From assembly GCA_030749275.1 (NCBI GenBank), contig JASMKJ010000385.1, forward strand, positions 1 through 7,403: DNA of 7,403 bases, read 5' to 3'. The DNA is from Acidimicrobiales bacterium. GTDB taxonomy: Bacteria > Actinomycetota > Acidimicrobiia > Acidimicrobiales > Poriferisodalaceae. The position numbers were made by a program, and so were the translations under genes. Shown piece by piece: positions 1 through 6,085 of this stretch (positions are counted from its first letter, which is position 1; each line of letters begins with the position of its first letter). Under the pieces are notes generated by a model. The model was not told the origin of the DNA, ran no database searches, and was given only the letters and a program-made list of their open reading frames with translations.

Positions 1-1
1 A

Positions 2-850
2 CGCGCAAATGTCGAAGCCCACTTCCTTTCACCAGAGATCGACTCCTCTGCATACAACTTTGTCGTAGCGGTCGACGACGAACCCACTCCAGCCAAAGCG
101 CAGGTCCGGAGATACATAACCCATCACATGAGCCAAGCAAACCCATGGACAGTTGTGGCCGCCCGACACCTACTACAGGACGCTGTAGGCCGAGGAGCCA
201 CAACCCCCATCGTTGCGCCGTTACCCATCAGCACCCCGGTTTCAATATCGCCACCGCAACCCGGAATAGGAATAGTTGATGCCGGGAACCACAAAGCCCT
301 TAGAACGACCCTGGAAGCTGCCTCCATGCGGATCCTCGAAATAGACGACCCTGATGTGGGGATCATCATCGACCCATCAACCTCCCCGAGCTTCGTAGAA
401 CCGCTCAGAACAGCTATGAGCCAAGAAAAGGTCGTCATCGCAATGCACAGCAACGAGGCAGCGAAGGACACCATTATTCACGACACCAATGGCTACCTTC
501 TCACGCAACCATCCCAGATCTGTGCCGCAGCAGAGACGCTAGCTACAAACAGCCAGGAGCGAAGCCGTCTGGGATTCGAAGCGCGCAAATCTATCGCCAC
601 AGCTAACTGGCAACGAGTAGTGCGAGCGCTACTTCTGACGACACGAACCGGGACACCGGAAGTCGAACAATTCAGTGACCTGCCGGCGCACAAACGGTGG
701 TCCAAAAGACTTGGACATGCGCATGAATGGAGAACCTCGCAATACACCGAAGGCAACCTGAAACTTCGGAATCACACAATCAGCCTCAAGGACCTAGGCC
801 CCCTGCGAAAAGCAAGCCTCGAACGCGCCATGCGAAAGCGCGACCAATGA
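2..850 (+). CDS. Divergent GT-B (GT4-like) glycosyltransferase, 5'-partial
   Basis: The frame is open from base 2 to the TGA at 848-850, giving 282 visible residues. The gene therefore almost certainly starts upstream, and the ATG at 128 (no Shine-Dalgarno) is internal. Visible residues about 115-210 follow the donor-binding half of GT4 enzymes: DVGIIIDPSTSPSF, then EPLRTAM, KVVIA, a DTNGYLL segment (the usual dG-x-G-LL turn), an Ala-rich helix, and RSRLGFEARKS followed by NWQRVV. Aligned by eye to the GT4 proteins further on, both EX7E glutamates are missing: their positions are near Pro129 and Thr137. A basic tail of about 70 residues follows the domain and matches nothing I know. The LCP gene starts 31 bases downstream. 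The fold assignment rests on family pattern; donor and acceptor are unknown. It may be a non-classical or catalytically inactive GT-B protein. Confidence 0.6.
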   Translation, partial: RANVEAHFLSPEIDSSAYNFVVAVDDEPTPAKAQVRRYITHHMSQANPWTVVAARHLLQDAVGRGATTPIVAPLPISTPVSISPPQPGIGIVDAGNHKALRTTLEAASMRILEIDDPDVGIIIDPSTSPSFVEPLRTAMSQEKVVIAMHSNEAAKDTIIHDTNGYLLTQPSQICAAAETLATNSQERSRLGFEARKSIATANWQRVVRALLLTTRTGTPEVEQFSDLPAHKRWSKRLGHAHEWRTSQYTEGNLKLRNHTISLKDLGPLRKASLERAMRKRDQ

Positions 851-865
851 AACAACGTTTCCCGC

Positions 866-873
866 GATACGTT
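866..873 (+). promoter_or_regulatory. Possible -10 element before the LCP gene
   Basis: GATACGTT contains a TANNNT hexamer (868-873) ending 8 bases before the ATG at 882. This is the spacing expected if transcription begins at or next to the start codon (leaderless mRNA, common in actinobacteria). It would also fit the lack of a Shine-Dalgarno site there. No convincing -35 is visible, and TANNNT is frequent by chance. Confidence 0.2.
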
Positions 874-881
874 CGCTGACC

Positions 882-2426
882 ATGACCCGAGACCGTCCCC
901 GTCGGAACCGTCGACCAATAGAAAAGTTGCTCCTGGCAACACTTGGGGCAGCCACTGGGGTCGGATTCGTGGCAACGTTCAGTCTCGGATACGCGGTATG
1001 GCAACTAGACCAAGTCGAACGATTCGAGGTAAACGATGTCCTCACCGCTCCGACGAGCGAACCCGTCACGGCCTCAGACCTCCTTCGACTAAATACCCAA
1101 AGTAAAGAAGAAGTAAACAATGCCCCTGTTGAAACAACAGAAGAGATCCTGCTTCCTCCCGCGATTCGTGACCCAGTAGCCCAAGCAGAAAATTACCTTC
1201 TTGTGGGTTCAGACAGCGTCGAAGGTATCTCAGCCGACGATGCCATCATGACCGGCAGAAGCCACGCCGTCGGCAATCACCTCGCTGACACAATAATGAT
1301 TCTTCGGTTACGAAATGACGGAACAGCAGCGGTAGTTTCAGTACCCCGCGACCTCCTCGTCCCCATAGCCAGCACCGACTCAATCGCCAAAATTAACAGC
1401 GCATACAACTTGGACTCATCGGCCCAGACCAGAGCAGCACGACTCATAGAAACAGTTGAAGCCCACTTCAACATTGGGCTCCAACACTTCGTCGAAGTCG
1501 ACCTTGACGGCTTTCGAAGACTGGTTGACGCAATTGGGGGAGTCTCCATCTGCTTCAACCGGCCCACACGAGACCGAACAATCCAAGACAGTGGCGATCC
1601 CACGCAAGGAGGCACCGGCTTCACCGTAGGACAAGGATGGACCCACCTAAACGGGGAGCAAGCCCTAGCTTTTGTTCGCAGTCGGCGCTTACTCACTCAA
1701 CAACAAGACGGTCAATGGGTCAGGCTCGGAGTGTGGAACGACCTTGAAAGAAACAGTCGACAACAACAGTTCATCTTCCAAGCGTTAGATCAGGCCTTCG
1801 ACCGAGCGGTAGGAAACCCACGTACCCTCCAACGCCTCCTCACTATCGTCGCAACCGATCTCCGCACCTCCAATACATTGAGCGTCTTCGATGACGGGCT
1901 GAAACTCGCGCGGCGATTCAAAGGTCTCGACGTAGAAAACGATCTCGAACGTTACGCGCTTCAACTCGTCGACGTAACAGTGAACGGTCAAGCAGGCTTA
2001 GAAATTGTCGACAACGACCACAATCAACGCGTTGTCCAAATCTTTCGAGGCATCGGGTGGAACGACGTCATCGAAGAACGAGTCGAGGTGACAGTAAGCG
2101 GCCCTAACTCGCTGTCACTAGCCTCCAGGCTCCGGGGCGCAGGATTCAAAGCCACTCAGCAAGAAGCGCCACCCAGTACCACTAATCGCATCAGATATGG
2201 AGCGGGAGGAGACAAGGCCGCAGTCCTGCTCGCAGCCAGACTGAGACAAACTGTCGAGATGTTTCCCGACCCCTCACTCTCGGGGAATCAGATTCGGCTT
2301 GAAATCACGACCGATCCGCCATCAGTCATGGTCGGTTACAGGGCGATCAACCCGCCTCAAGCTCTACCTATAACCGCAACGAACACTGTTCCACTGCCCC
2401 CCCGAACGCTAGGAGTGTGCGGCTGA
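882..2426 (+). CDS. LytR-CpsA-Psr (LCP) family cell-wall glycan transferase
   Basis: This 514-residue protein has a basic N-terminus (1-14), one membrane segment (about 15-40) and an LCP domain (about 103-310) facing outside. LCP enzymes transfer glycans from undecaprenyl diphosphate onto the wall. Visible LCP motifs are NYLLVGSDS (104-112), ADT-IMILRL with Asp136 (likely metal ligand), VVSVPRDL with Arg156, KINSAYN (170-176), HFVEVDLDGF, VDAIGGV, LNGEQALAFVRSR with Arg266 and Arg268, and RQQ (293-295). By family analogy these arginines bind the pyrophosphate. Residues about 398-477 resemble a LytR_C domain: VEVTVSG, SLASRLRGAGF, then IRYGAGG before an Ala/Leu helix. One oddity is Leu134, where most relatives have Arg two residues before the Asp. 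The ATG at 882 is the only sensible start and lacks a Shine-Dalgarno site. The context (UGDH and GT4 genes) suggests it anchors the polymer made by this cluster. Confidence 0.93.
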   Translation: MTRDRPRRNRRPIEKLLLATLGAATGVGFVATFSLGYAVWQLDQVERFEVNDVLTAPTSEPVTASDLLRLNTQSKEEVNNAPVETTEEILLPPAIRDPVAQAENYLLVGSDSVEGISADDAIMTGRSHAVGNHLADTIMILRLRNDGTAAVVSVPRDLLVPIASTDSIAKINSAYNLDSSAQTRAARLIETVEAHFNIGLQHFVEVDLDGFRRLVDAIGGVSICFNRPTRDRTIQDSGDPTQGGTGFTVGQGWTHLNGEQALAFVRSRRLLTQQQDGQWVRLGVWNDLERNSRQQQFIFQALDQAFDRAVGNPRTLQRLLTIVATDLRTSNTLSVFDDGLKLARRFKGLDVENDLERYALQLVDVTVNGQAGLEIVDNDHNQRVVQIFRGIGWNDVIEERVEVTVSGPNSLSLASRLRGAGFKATQQEAPPSTTNRIRYGAGGDKAAVLLAARLRQTVEMFPDPSLSGNQIRLEITTDPPSVMVGYRAINPPQALPITATNTVPLPPRTLGVCG

Positions 2427-2504
2427 AAGCCCAGAAATTCAGTAGATAACCCGAGAACAACGCTCAGAAGCTCGAGCCGCGCCGTTGAACTGCCTCGACC
2501 TCGT

Positions 2505-2510
2505 TAGCAT
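2505..2510 (+). promoter_or_regulatory. Possible -10 element upstream of the UGDH gene
   Basis: TAGCAT fits TANNNT. The nearest -35-like hexamer is TTGAAC at 2485-2490, but the spacer is only 14 bases, shorter than usual. Transcription from here would start around 2517-2520, giving either a leader of about 45 bases before the ATG at 2565 or a leaderless message from the GTG at 2520. Weak evidence. Confidence 0.2.
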
Positions 2511-2522
2511 CACACTTGTGTG
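2511..2522. repeat. Short palindrome CACAC-TT-GTGTG in the gap
   Basis: A perfect 5-bp inverted repeat with a TT centre lies directly after the candidate -10 TAGCAT. If transcription starts near here, it would overlap the start site, where an operator could sit. The arms are short and there is no second copy in the window, so it may be chance. Confidence 0.25.
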
Positions 2523-2564
2523 CAACCTGATACATCACGAACCCAACAGCCAAAGACCCTCCCG

Positions 2565-3845
2565 ATGAGCAACGTCGCGGTCATTGGAGCTGGCTACGTA
2601 GGTCTGACCACAGCAACATGCCTAGCCCACCTAGGCCACACCGTCACATGCGTCGATATCGACGAAGCCAAAGTCGATCAACTGAACAATGGCCAAGTGC
2701 CAATCCACGAAGCGCGTTTACCCGAACTTTTACAAGACGGACTGTCCAAGCAAGTTCTCAAATTTGTCGTTGGAGCTAGCCAAGCCGTTACAGCAAGCGA
2801 ATTTGTGTTCCTTTGCCTCCCCACCCCACAAGGCGATGATGGTCGAGTTGATATTTCAGCTATCTCGACAGTTATCGAGGAAATTCGAGAAGTCATCCCC
2901 CCGGGAAGCACCATCGTTAATAAGTCCACGACACCTGTTGGCACCAACGCCTCCATACAATCATCCCTCCAACGCGATGACGTCGCAGTAGTTTCAAACC
3001 CAGAGTTCCTTCGCGAAGGGGTAGCGGTAACCGACTTCTTGCAACCAGACAGAATCGTGATTGGTGCCACCGATCCCGAAGCAGCGCAAAGAGTCATCAG
3101 TCTCTATGACTCAATCGACGCACCCATCGTCAACGTTGACCCACCCTCAGCGGAAACAATTAAATATGCAACCAATTCCTTTCTGGCTACCAAGGTGTCA
3201 TTCGTAAACGCCCTAGCCGCTGTGTGCGAAGCCGTGGGCGCGGATATCGAATCAGTCACGCGAGGACTCGGATCGGATCAACGCATCGGCTCACGTTTCT
3301 TGCAACCCGGCCCTGGCTGGGGGGGATCCTGTTTTCCAAAGGACATGCAGGCCTTGGTGCGAATGGCTACCGATGCCGGCTACCAATTCGATCTTTTGCG
3401 TGCTGTCATCGAAGCAAATGAACAACAATTCGAACGGATTGTCACTAAGGCCGAACAGTTGATCGATGGCAGTCTCGCAGGTGTCAACGTAACCTTGCTC
3501 GGCTTGACCTTCAAAGCGCACACGGACGATCTCAGAAATTCACCAGCGATCGAGATCGCTAACCTCCTAACCGCTAAAGAGGCGAAGCTCACCGCGTACG
3601 ACCCGATGGTCGAAAGCCCAGCGGAACTACCCGAAGAGATCAACTTGGTGCGGACCATAGAACAGGCCGTAGCAGGGTCGGATCTGACACTCATATTGAC
3701 TGAATGGCCAGAATTTACGAGAGCCAACTGGGGAGCTCTACGTGACTCTATGGCCGTCCCCCGAGTGCTTGATGCCCGCAACGCTCTCGACCGAAGCGCG
3801 ATGGTGGAACTCGGTTTCCAATATGACGATCTAGGCAGAACATGA
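2565..3845 (+). CDS. ugd: UDP-glucose 6-dehydrogenase
   Basis: It oxidises UDP-glucose to UDP-glucuronate with two NAD+, in the cytoplasm, supplying an acidic sugar donor. From the ATG at 2565 the protein is 426 residues, normal for the family. It opens with the Rossmann motif VIGAGYVGL (Gly8, Gly10, Gly13) and the NAD-ribose Asp in CVDID (29-33). Then come LCLPTPQ (83-89), STTPVGT (121-127), SNPEFLREG (144-152), KYATNSF with Lys200 and Asn204, and the catalytic loop GWGGSCFPKD with nucleophile Cys256 and Asp260. The UDP-binding C-terminal domain has LLGLTFKAHTDDLRNSP and DARNALD. All catalytic residues known from the S. pyogenes enzyme (Lys204, Asn208, Cys260, Asp264) are matched at a constant offset of four. 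An in-frame GTG at 2520 would add 15 residues before the Rossmann strand; I reject it because the family starts right at this strand. Only a weak AAAGA lies upstream. The symbol rests on motif matches. Confidence 0.96.
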   Translation: MSNVAVIGAGYVGLTTATCLAHLGHTVTCVDIDEAKVDQLNNGQVPIHEARLPELLQDGLSKQVLKFVVGASQAVTASEFVFLCLPTPQGDDGRVDISAISTVIEEIREVIPPGSTIVNKSTTPVGTNASIQSSLQRDDVAVVSNPEFLREGVAVTDFLQPDRIVIGATDPEAAQRVISLYDSIDAPIVNVDPPSAETIKYATNSFLATKVSFVNALAAVCEAVGADIESVTRGLGSDQRIGSRFLQPGPGWGGSCFPKDMQALVRMATDAGYQFDLLRAVIEANEQQFERIVTKAEQLIDGSLAGVNVTLLGLTFKAHTDDLRNSPAIEIANLLTAKEAKLTAYDPMVESPAELPEEINLVRTIEQAVAGSDLTLILTEWPEFTRANWGALRDSMAVPRVLDARNALDRSAMVELGFQYDDLGRT

Positions 3846-3858
3846 AGGCATACACCTC

Positions 3859-3891
3859 ATGATGCAATCACACGCACGAGTCTCCGAATGA
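3859..3891 (+). CDS. Possible 10-codon leader ORF
   Basis: ATG ATG at 3859-3864 opens a 10-codon frame (MMQSHARVSE) whose TGA stop (3889-3891) overlaps the ATG at 3888 in an ATGA junction, the classical translational-coupling geometry. It fills most of the 42-base gap after the UGDH gene. No Shine-Dalgarno site precedes it, and such a short frame can arise by chance, so it is only a candidate. Confidence 0.15.
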   Translation: MMQSHARVSE

Positions 3892-5000
3892 CATCTGAAC
3901 TGCGTGTCCTTATCACGATGGAGGCAGCGTGGCATCGTCTCCCCGGAGGGACTGGACGAGTAGCGGTCGATCTAGCCGCTGCATTATCACGACGCGATGA
4001 CATTGAGGTCGAAGGGATATCTGCATGGCATCTCAGCCAGCCCTCGGTCAACTACCAGCCCTCCATTGACGTTCGAAAGCTACCGTTGCCACGACCACTG
4101 TTATATGAAGCATGGACTCGTAGCCCCATGCCGCGGCTCAACGCGACAGAGCATCACATAGTTCATTCAACCACCATCGTTGCGCCGCCCCCAAGTGCAG
4201 CCCCATTGGTGGTGAACGTCCACGACCTAGCCTTCCGTCGATTCCCCGAACGTTTCCCCAAGCGCTCCCGTCGCTTATTTGAACGCGCGTGGCAGCGAGT
4301 GTTAGAACGCGCTGACGCGGTCCTATGTCCCTCAGCCGCTACGTCTGCCGATCTGCTAGCCGCCGGACTCGACGCTCACCGCCTTCATCTCGTTCAGTTG
4401 GGACATGATCCGCTAGCCGTAACCGCTGAAGCTGCTGAAAAGGTAAGGCAACAATTCGGCCTAAAGGGTGGATTCATTCTTGCTGCGGGCACTCTGGAAC
4501 CTCGGAAAAATATTCCGACTTTGATTGAGGCATTCAACAACATCGCGTCAATCAGTGACGAGCAACTCGTGCTTGCTGGCCCCACTGGATGGGGAATTAC
4601 CCCCGAAGAACTACTGAAACCTCTAGATGAAGGCATCAAAGAACGGGTTCGAATCATTGGAGAAGTCACGGCACCCCAACTCGCAGCGCTATACACCGAA
4701 GCCTCCGCCTTCTGTTACCCAAGCCTCCTCGAAGGATTTGGCTTGCCAGTCTTAGAAGCCATGTCATACGGCACCCCAGTCGTCACATCGAAAGGAACTG
4801 CCACAGAAGAAGTCGCCGGAGAGGCCGCGCTCAAGGTTGATCCCTCCTCGGTTAACGAGGTTAGCGACGCCTTAAAATTCCTTCTAACCAACGAAATTGA
4901 GGCCCGAGAACTAGCGAATCGCGGCTACGAACGAAGCAAATTGTTCCGATGGGACAAAACAGCCGCCGCTACCATCGACGTCTACAGGAAACTGTTGTGA
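3888..5000 (+). CDS. GT4 family glycosyltransferase (retaining, EX7E type)
   Basis: This is a 370-residue GT-B enzyme, probably cytoplasmic or membrane-associated, that transfers a sugar from an activated nucleotide to a growing lipid-linked oligosaccharide. The N-terminal acceptor half contains LPGGTGRVAVDLAAAL (18-33), VVNVHDLAFRRFPERF (108-123) and a RADAVLCPSAAT segment (141-152). The C-terminal donor half has ILAAGTLEPRKNIPTLIEAF (197-216, with Arg206 and Lys207 expected at the diphosphate), VLAGPTGWG, then EGFGLPVLE with the EX7E pair Glu282 and Glu290, followed by GTPVVTS. The GTLEPRKN plus PSLLEGFGLPVLEAM combination is typical of mannosyl- or rhamnosyl-type GT4 enzymes such as the MtfB/WbaZ group, but the sugar cannot be read from sequence. 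The ATG at 3888 starts at the first beta strand and has no clear Shine-Dalgarno site. Its stop overlaps the next gene by four bases. Confidence 0.93.
   Translation: MTSELRVLITMEAAWHRLPGGTGRVAVDLAAALSRRDDIEVEGISAWHLSQPSVNYQPSIDVRKLPLPRPLLYEAWTRSPMPRLNATEHHIVHSTTIVAPPPSAAPLVVNVHDLAFRRFPERFPKRSRRLFERAWQRVLERADAVLCPSAATSADLLAAGLDAHRLHLVQLGHDPLAVTAEAAEKVRQQFGLKGGFILAAGTLEPRKNIPTLIEAFNNIASISDEQLVLAGPTGWGITPEELLKPLDEGIKERVRIIGEVTAPQLAALYTEASAFCYPSLLEGFGLPVLEAMSYGTPVVTSKGTATEEVAGEAALKVDPSSVNEVSDALKFLLTNEIEARELANRGYERSKLFRWDKTAAATIDVYRKLL
4986..4990 (+). promoter_or_regulatory. Shine-Dalgarno site deciding the GTG start at 4997
   Basis: AGGAA lies 6 bases before the GTG at 4997, inside the last codons of the preceding gene. 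This placement favours GTG 4997 over the in-frame ATG at 4949, which would add 16 basic residues unlike the family's N-terminus. Confidence 0.75.
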
Positions 5001-6073
5001 ACGGCGTAGCCATCAACCTGCTTTGGTTGCGCCCGGGACAAGTTGGCGGCTCAGAAACTTACGCAGTTCGTTTACTCCAAGCTCTCGGCCGGGACCCGAA
5101 CGCGCCGTCTATCGAGATATTCGCCTCGTCCGCGACCACCCAAGCCCACCCCTTCTTGGAAACCCACTTCACGGTCAATCAACACAACCCTGCACTCGGC
5201 CGCGGGGGTCGGGTATGGCTAGAAAATAGACTATTCGCTGATAACGAAAGTGCTCAGTTAACCCATCACCTAGGTGGCACAATCCCCAAACGCCAACACG
5301 ACGGTCAATGCGTCGTCACTATCTATGACATCCAATACCGCGACTACCCCCAAAATTTTTCTGGGATTAAGCGACGCTACCTAGATATCGCGGTTCAGCG
5401 CGCCCTTAATAGGGCGGACGCAGTCTGCGTCATGAGCGAATTCAGCGCTGGCTCCCTAGAACAGCACTTCGGCTACCCAAAAGAGAAATGCAAAATAGTG
5501 CCACCTGCTATAGAAGCGGTCACGACCAGCAAAACCCAACAAAGCGAGAAAGGTGGGTACCTCTTGTACCCAGCGGTCACTTGGGCGCACAAAGAACATA
5601 AGTTTCTAATCGAAGTTGTGGAGCACATCCAAGACCTTGAACTCGTCTTTGTGGGAGCCCGCGGTCCGCTCCACGATGAGGTCCTTAGAGCGATGAAGGG
5701 TTCGCCGGCATCAGACCGGATCGTTCACCTAGGAGTTGTGGATCAAAAGGAACTCGATGTTCTATACCGGCGAGCATTTTGCACCGCGTTCCCATCTCAA
5801 TACGAAGGTTTTGGTCAACCGGTCATTGAAGCGATGGCAAGGGGATGCCCAGTGATCTCGAGCCGGGGCGGGGCATTGCCTGAAACAGTGGGAACGGGTG
5901 GAATAACAGTCCCTATGGATGTCGATCTCTGGGTTGATGCTGTGAACATGATCCGCCAATCGCATGAGCGACAGAAATGGGTAGAGAACGGATTGAGACG
6001 CGCTGCCGACTTTTCTAACGACCGGGCCGCCGCGACCCAAGTAGGTGTTTACAACGAACTCCTGGACCGGTGA
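4997..6073 (+). CDS. GT4 family glycosyltransferase (EX7E type), GTG start
   Basis: I start this 358-residue protein at GTG 4997. The GTG shares a GTGA overlap with the preceding stop, has AGGAA 6 bases upstream, and places the first beta strand (GVAINLLWLRPG) at the N-terminus. Next comes the acceptor-side loop VGGSETYAVRLLQAL (16-30). VVTIYDIQYRDYPQNF (106-121) is the central hinge-side segment, and RADAVCVMSEFS (139-150) is the end of the first domain. The donor domain begins at YPAVTWAHKEHKFLIE (191-206), a variant of the common P-x-x-T-x-x-HKNH pattern. It contains LVFVGARG and the EX7E motif EGFGQPVIE (Glu270, Glu278), then GCPVISS and GALPET. It should act after or alongside the previous enzyme in building the repeat unit, and the overlap implies coupled translation. 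Donor sugar and linkage are unknown; the HK-H and QPVIE variants resemble mannosyltransferase-type members. Confidence 0.93.
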   Translation: MNGVAINLLWLRPGQVGGSETYAVRLLQALGRDPNAPSIEIFASSATTQAHPFLETHFTVNQHNPALGRGGRVWLENRLFADNESAQLTHHLGGTIPKRQHDGQCVVTIYDIQYRDYPQNFSGIKRRYLDIAVQRALNRADAVCVMSEFSAGSLEQHFGYPKEKCKIVPPAIEAVTTSKTQQSEKGGYLLYPAVTWAHKEHKFLIEVVEHIQDLELVFVGARGPLHDEVLRAMKGSPASDRIVHLGVVDQKELDVLYRRAFCTAFPSQYEGFGQPVIEAMARGCPVISSRGGALPETVGTGGITVPMDVDLWVDAVNMIRQSHERQKWVENGLRRAADFSNDRAAATQVGVYNELLDR

Positions 6074-6078
6074 GGGAG
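6073..6078 (+). promoter_or_regulatory. Strong Shine-Dalgarno site for the ATG at 6086
   Basis: AGGGAG begins at the last base of the preceding stop codon and lies 7 bases before the ATG. It is the best ribosome binding site in the window and fixes the start of the WcaI/WbuB-like gene. Confidence 0.75.
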
Positions 6079-6085
6079 TGACGGT

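Larger units (their letters stand above)
2427..2564. other. 138-base intergenic gap, LCP gene to UGDH gene
   Basis: This is the only gap in the window longer than about 45 bases. It holds no ORF that I would call and no GC-rich hairpin followed by a T-run, so I see no intrinsic terminator. It contains a small palindrome (2511-2522), a TANNNT hexamer (2505-2510) and an in-frame GTG (2520) that could extend the UGDH gene by 15 codons. It is the most likely site for an internal promoter of the downstream glycosyltransferase operon. Confidence 0.5.

Noticed and set aside
128..850. Treating ATG 128 as the true start of the first gene
   Set aside because: The frame is open for all 42 codons upstream to the window edge with coding-like composition, and ATG 128 has no Shine-Dalgarno site. 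The gene is better read as 5'-partial.
794..1120. Long antisense reading frames opposite the first gene, the LCP gene, the UGDH gene and the GT genes
   Set aside because: They lie fully opposite well-supported genes, show no recognisable domain, and are explained by codon bias on the coding strand.
2427..2564. Intrinsic terminator after the LCP gene
   Set aside because: There is no GC-rich stem followed by a T-run on either strand in the gap.
2620..2636. GCCTAG / CTAGGC hairpin early in the UGDH gene
   Set aside because: Only 6 bp, inside the codons of the first Rossmann helix; no sign of a regulatory role.
3545..3560. AGCGATC-GA-GATCGCT near-palindrome in the UGDH gene
   Set aside because: Seven-bp arms are expected about once by chance in a window this size, and it lies in conserved coding sequence just after the LRNSP motif.
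207..4187. 14-base direct repeat CCATCGTTGCGCCG at 207-220 and 4174-4187
   Set aside because: Both copies encode a short Ile-Val-Ala-Pro stretch in different glycosyltransferases; a single match between coding regions is best explained by shared codon choice or chance.
4941..4957. TTGTTCC / GGGACAA imperfect hairpin before the GTG start at 4997
   Set aside because: It needs a G-U pair, has a 3-base loop and does not cover the Shine-Dalgarno site, so it gives no clear control mechanism.
4949..4996. N-terminal extension of the second GT4 protein from ATG 4949
   Set aside because: It would overlap the preceding gene by 52 bases and add 16 basic residues before the first beta strand, while GTG 4997 has a well-placed AGGAA.
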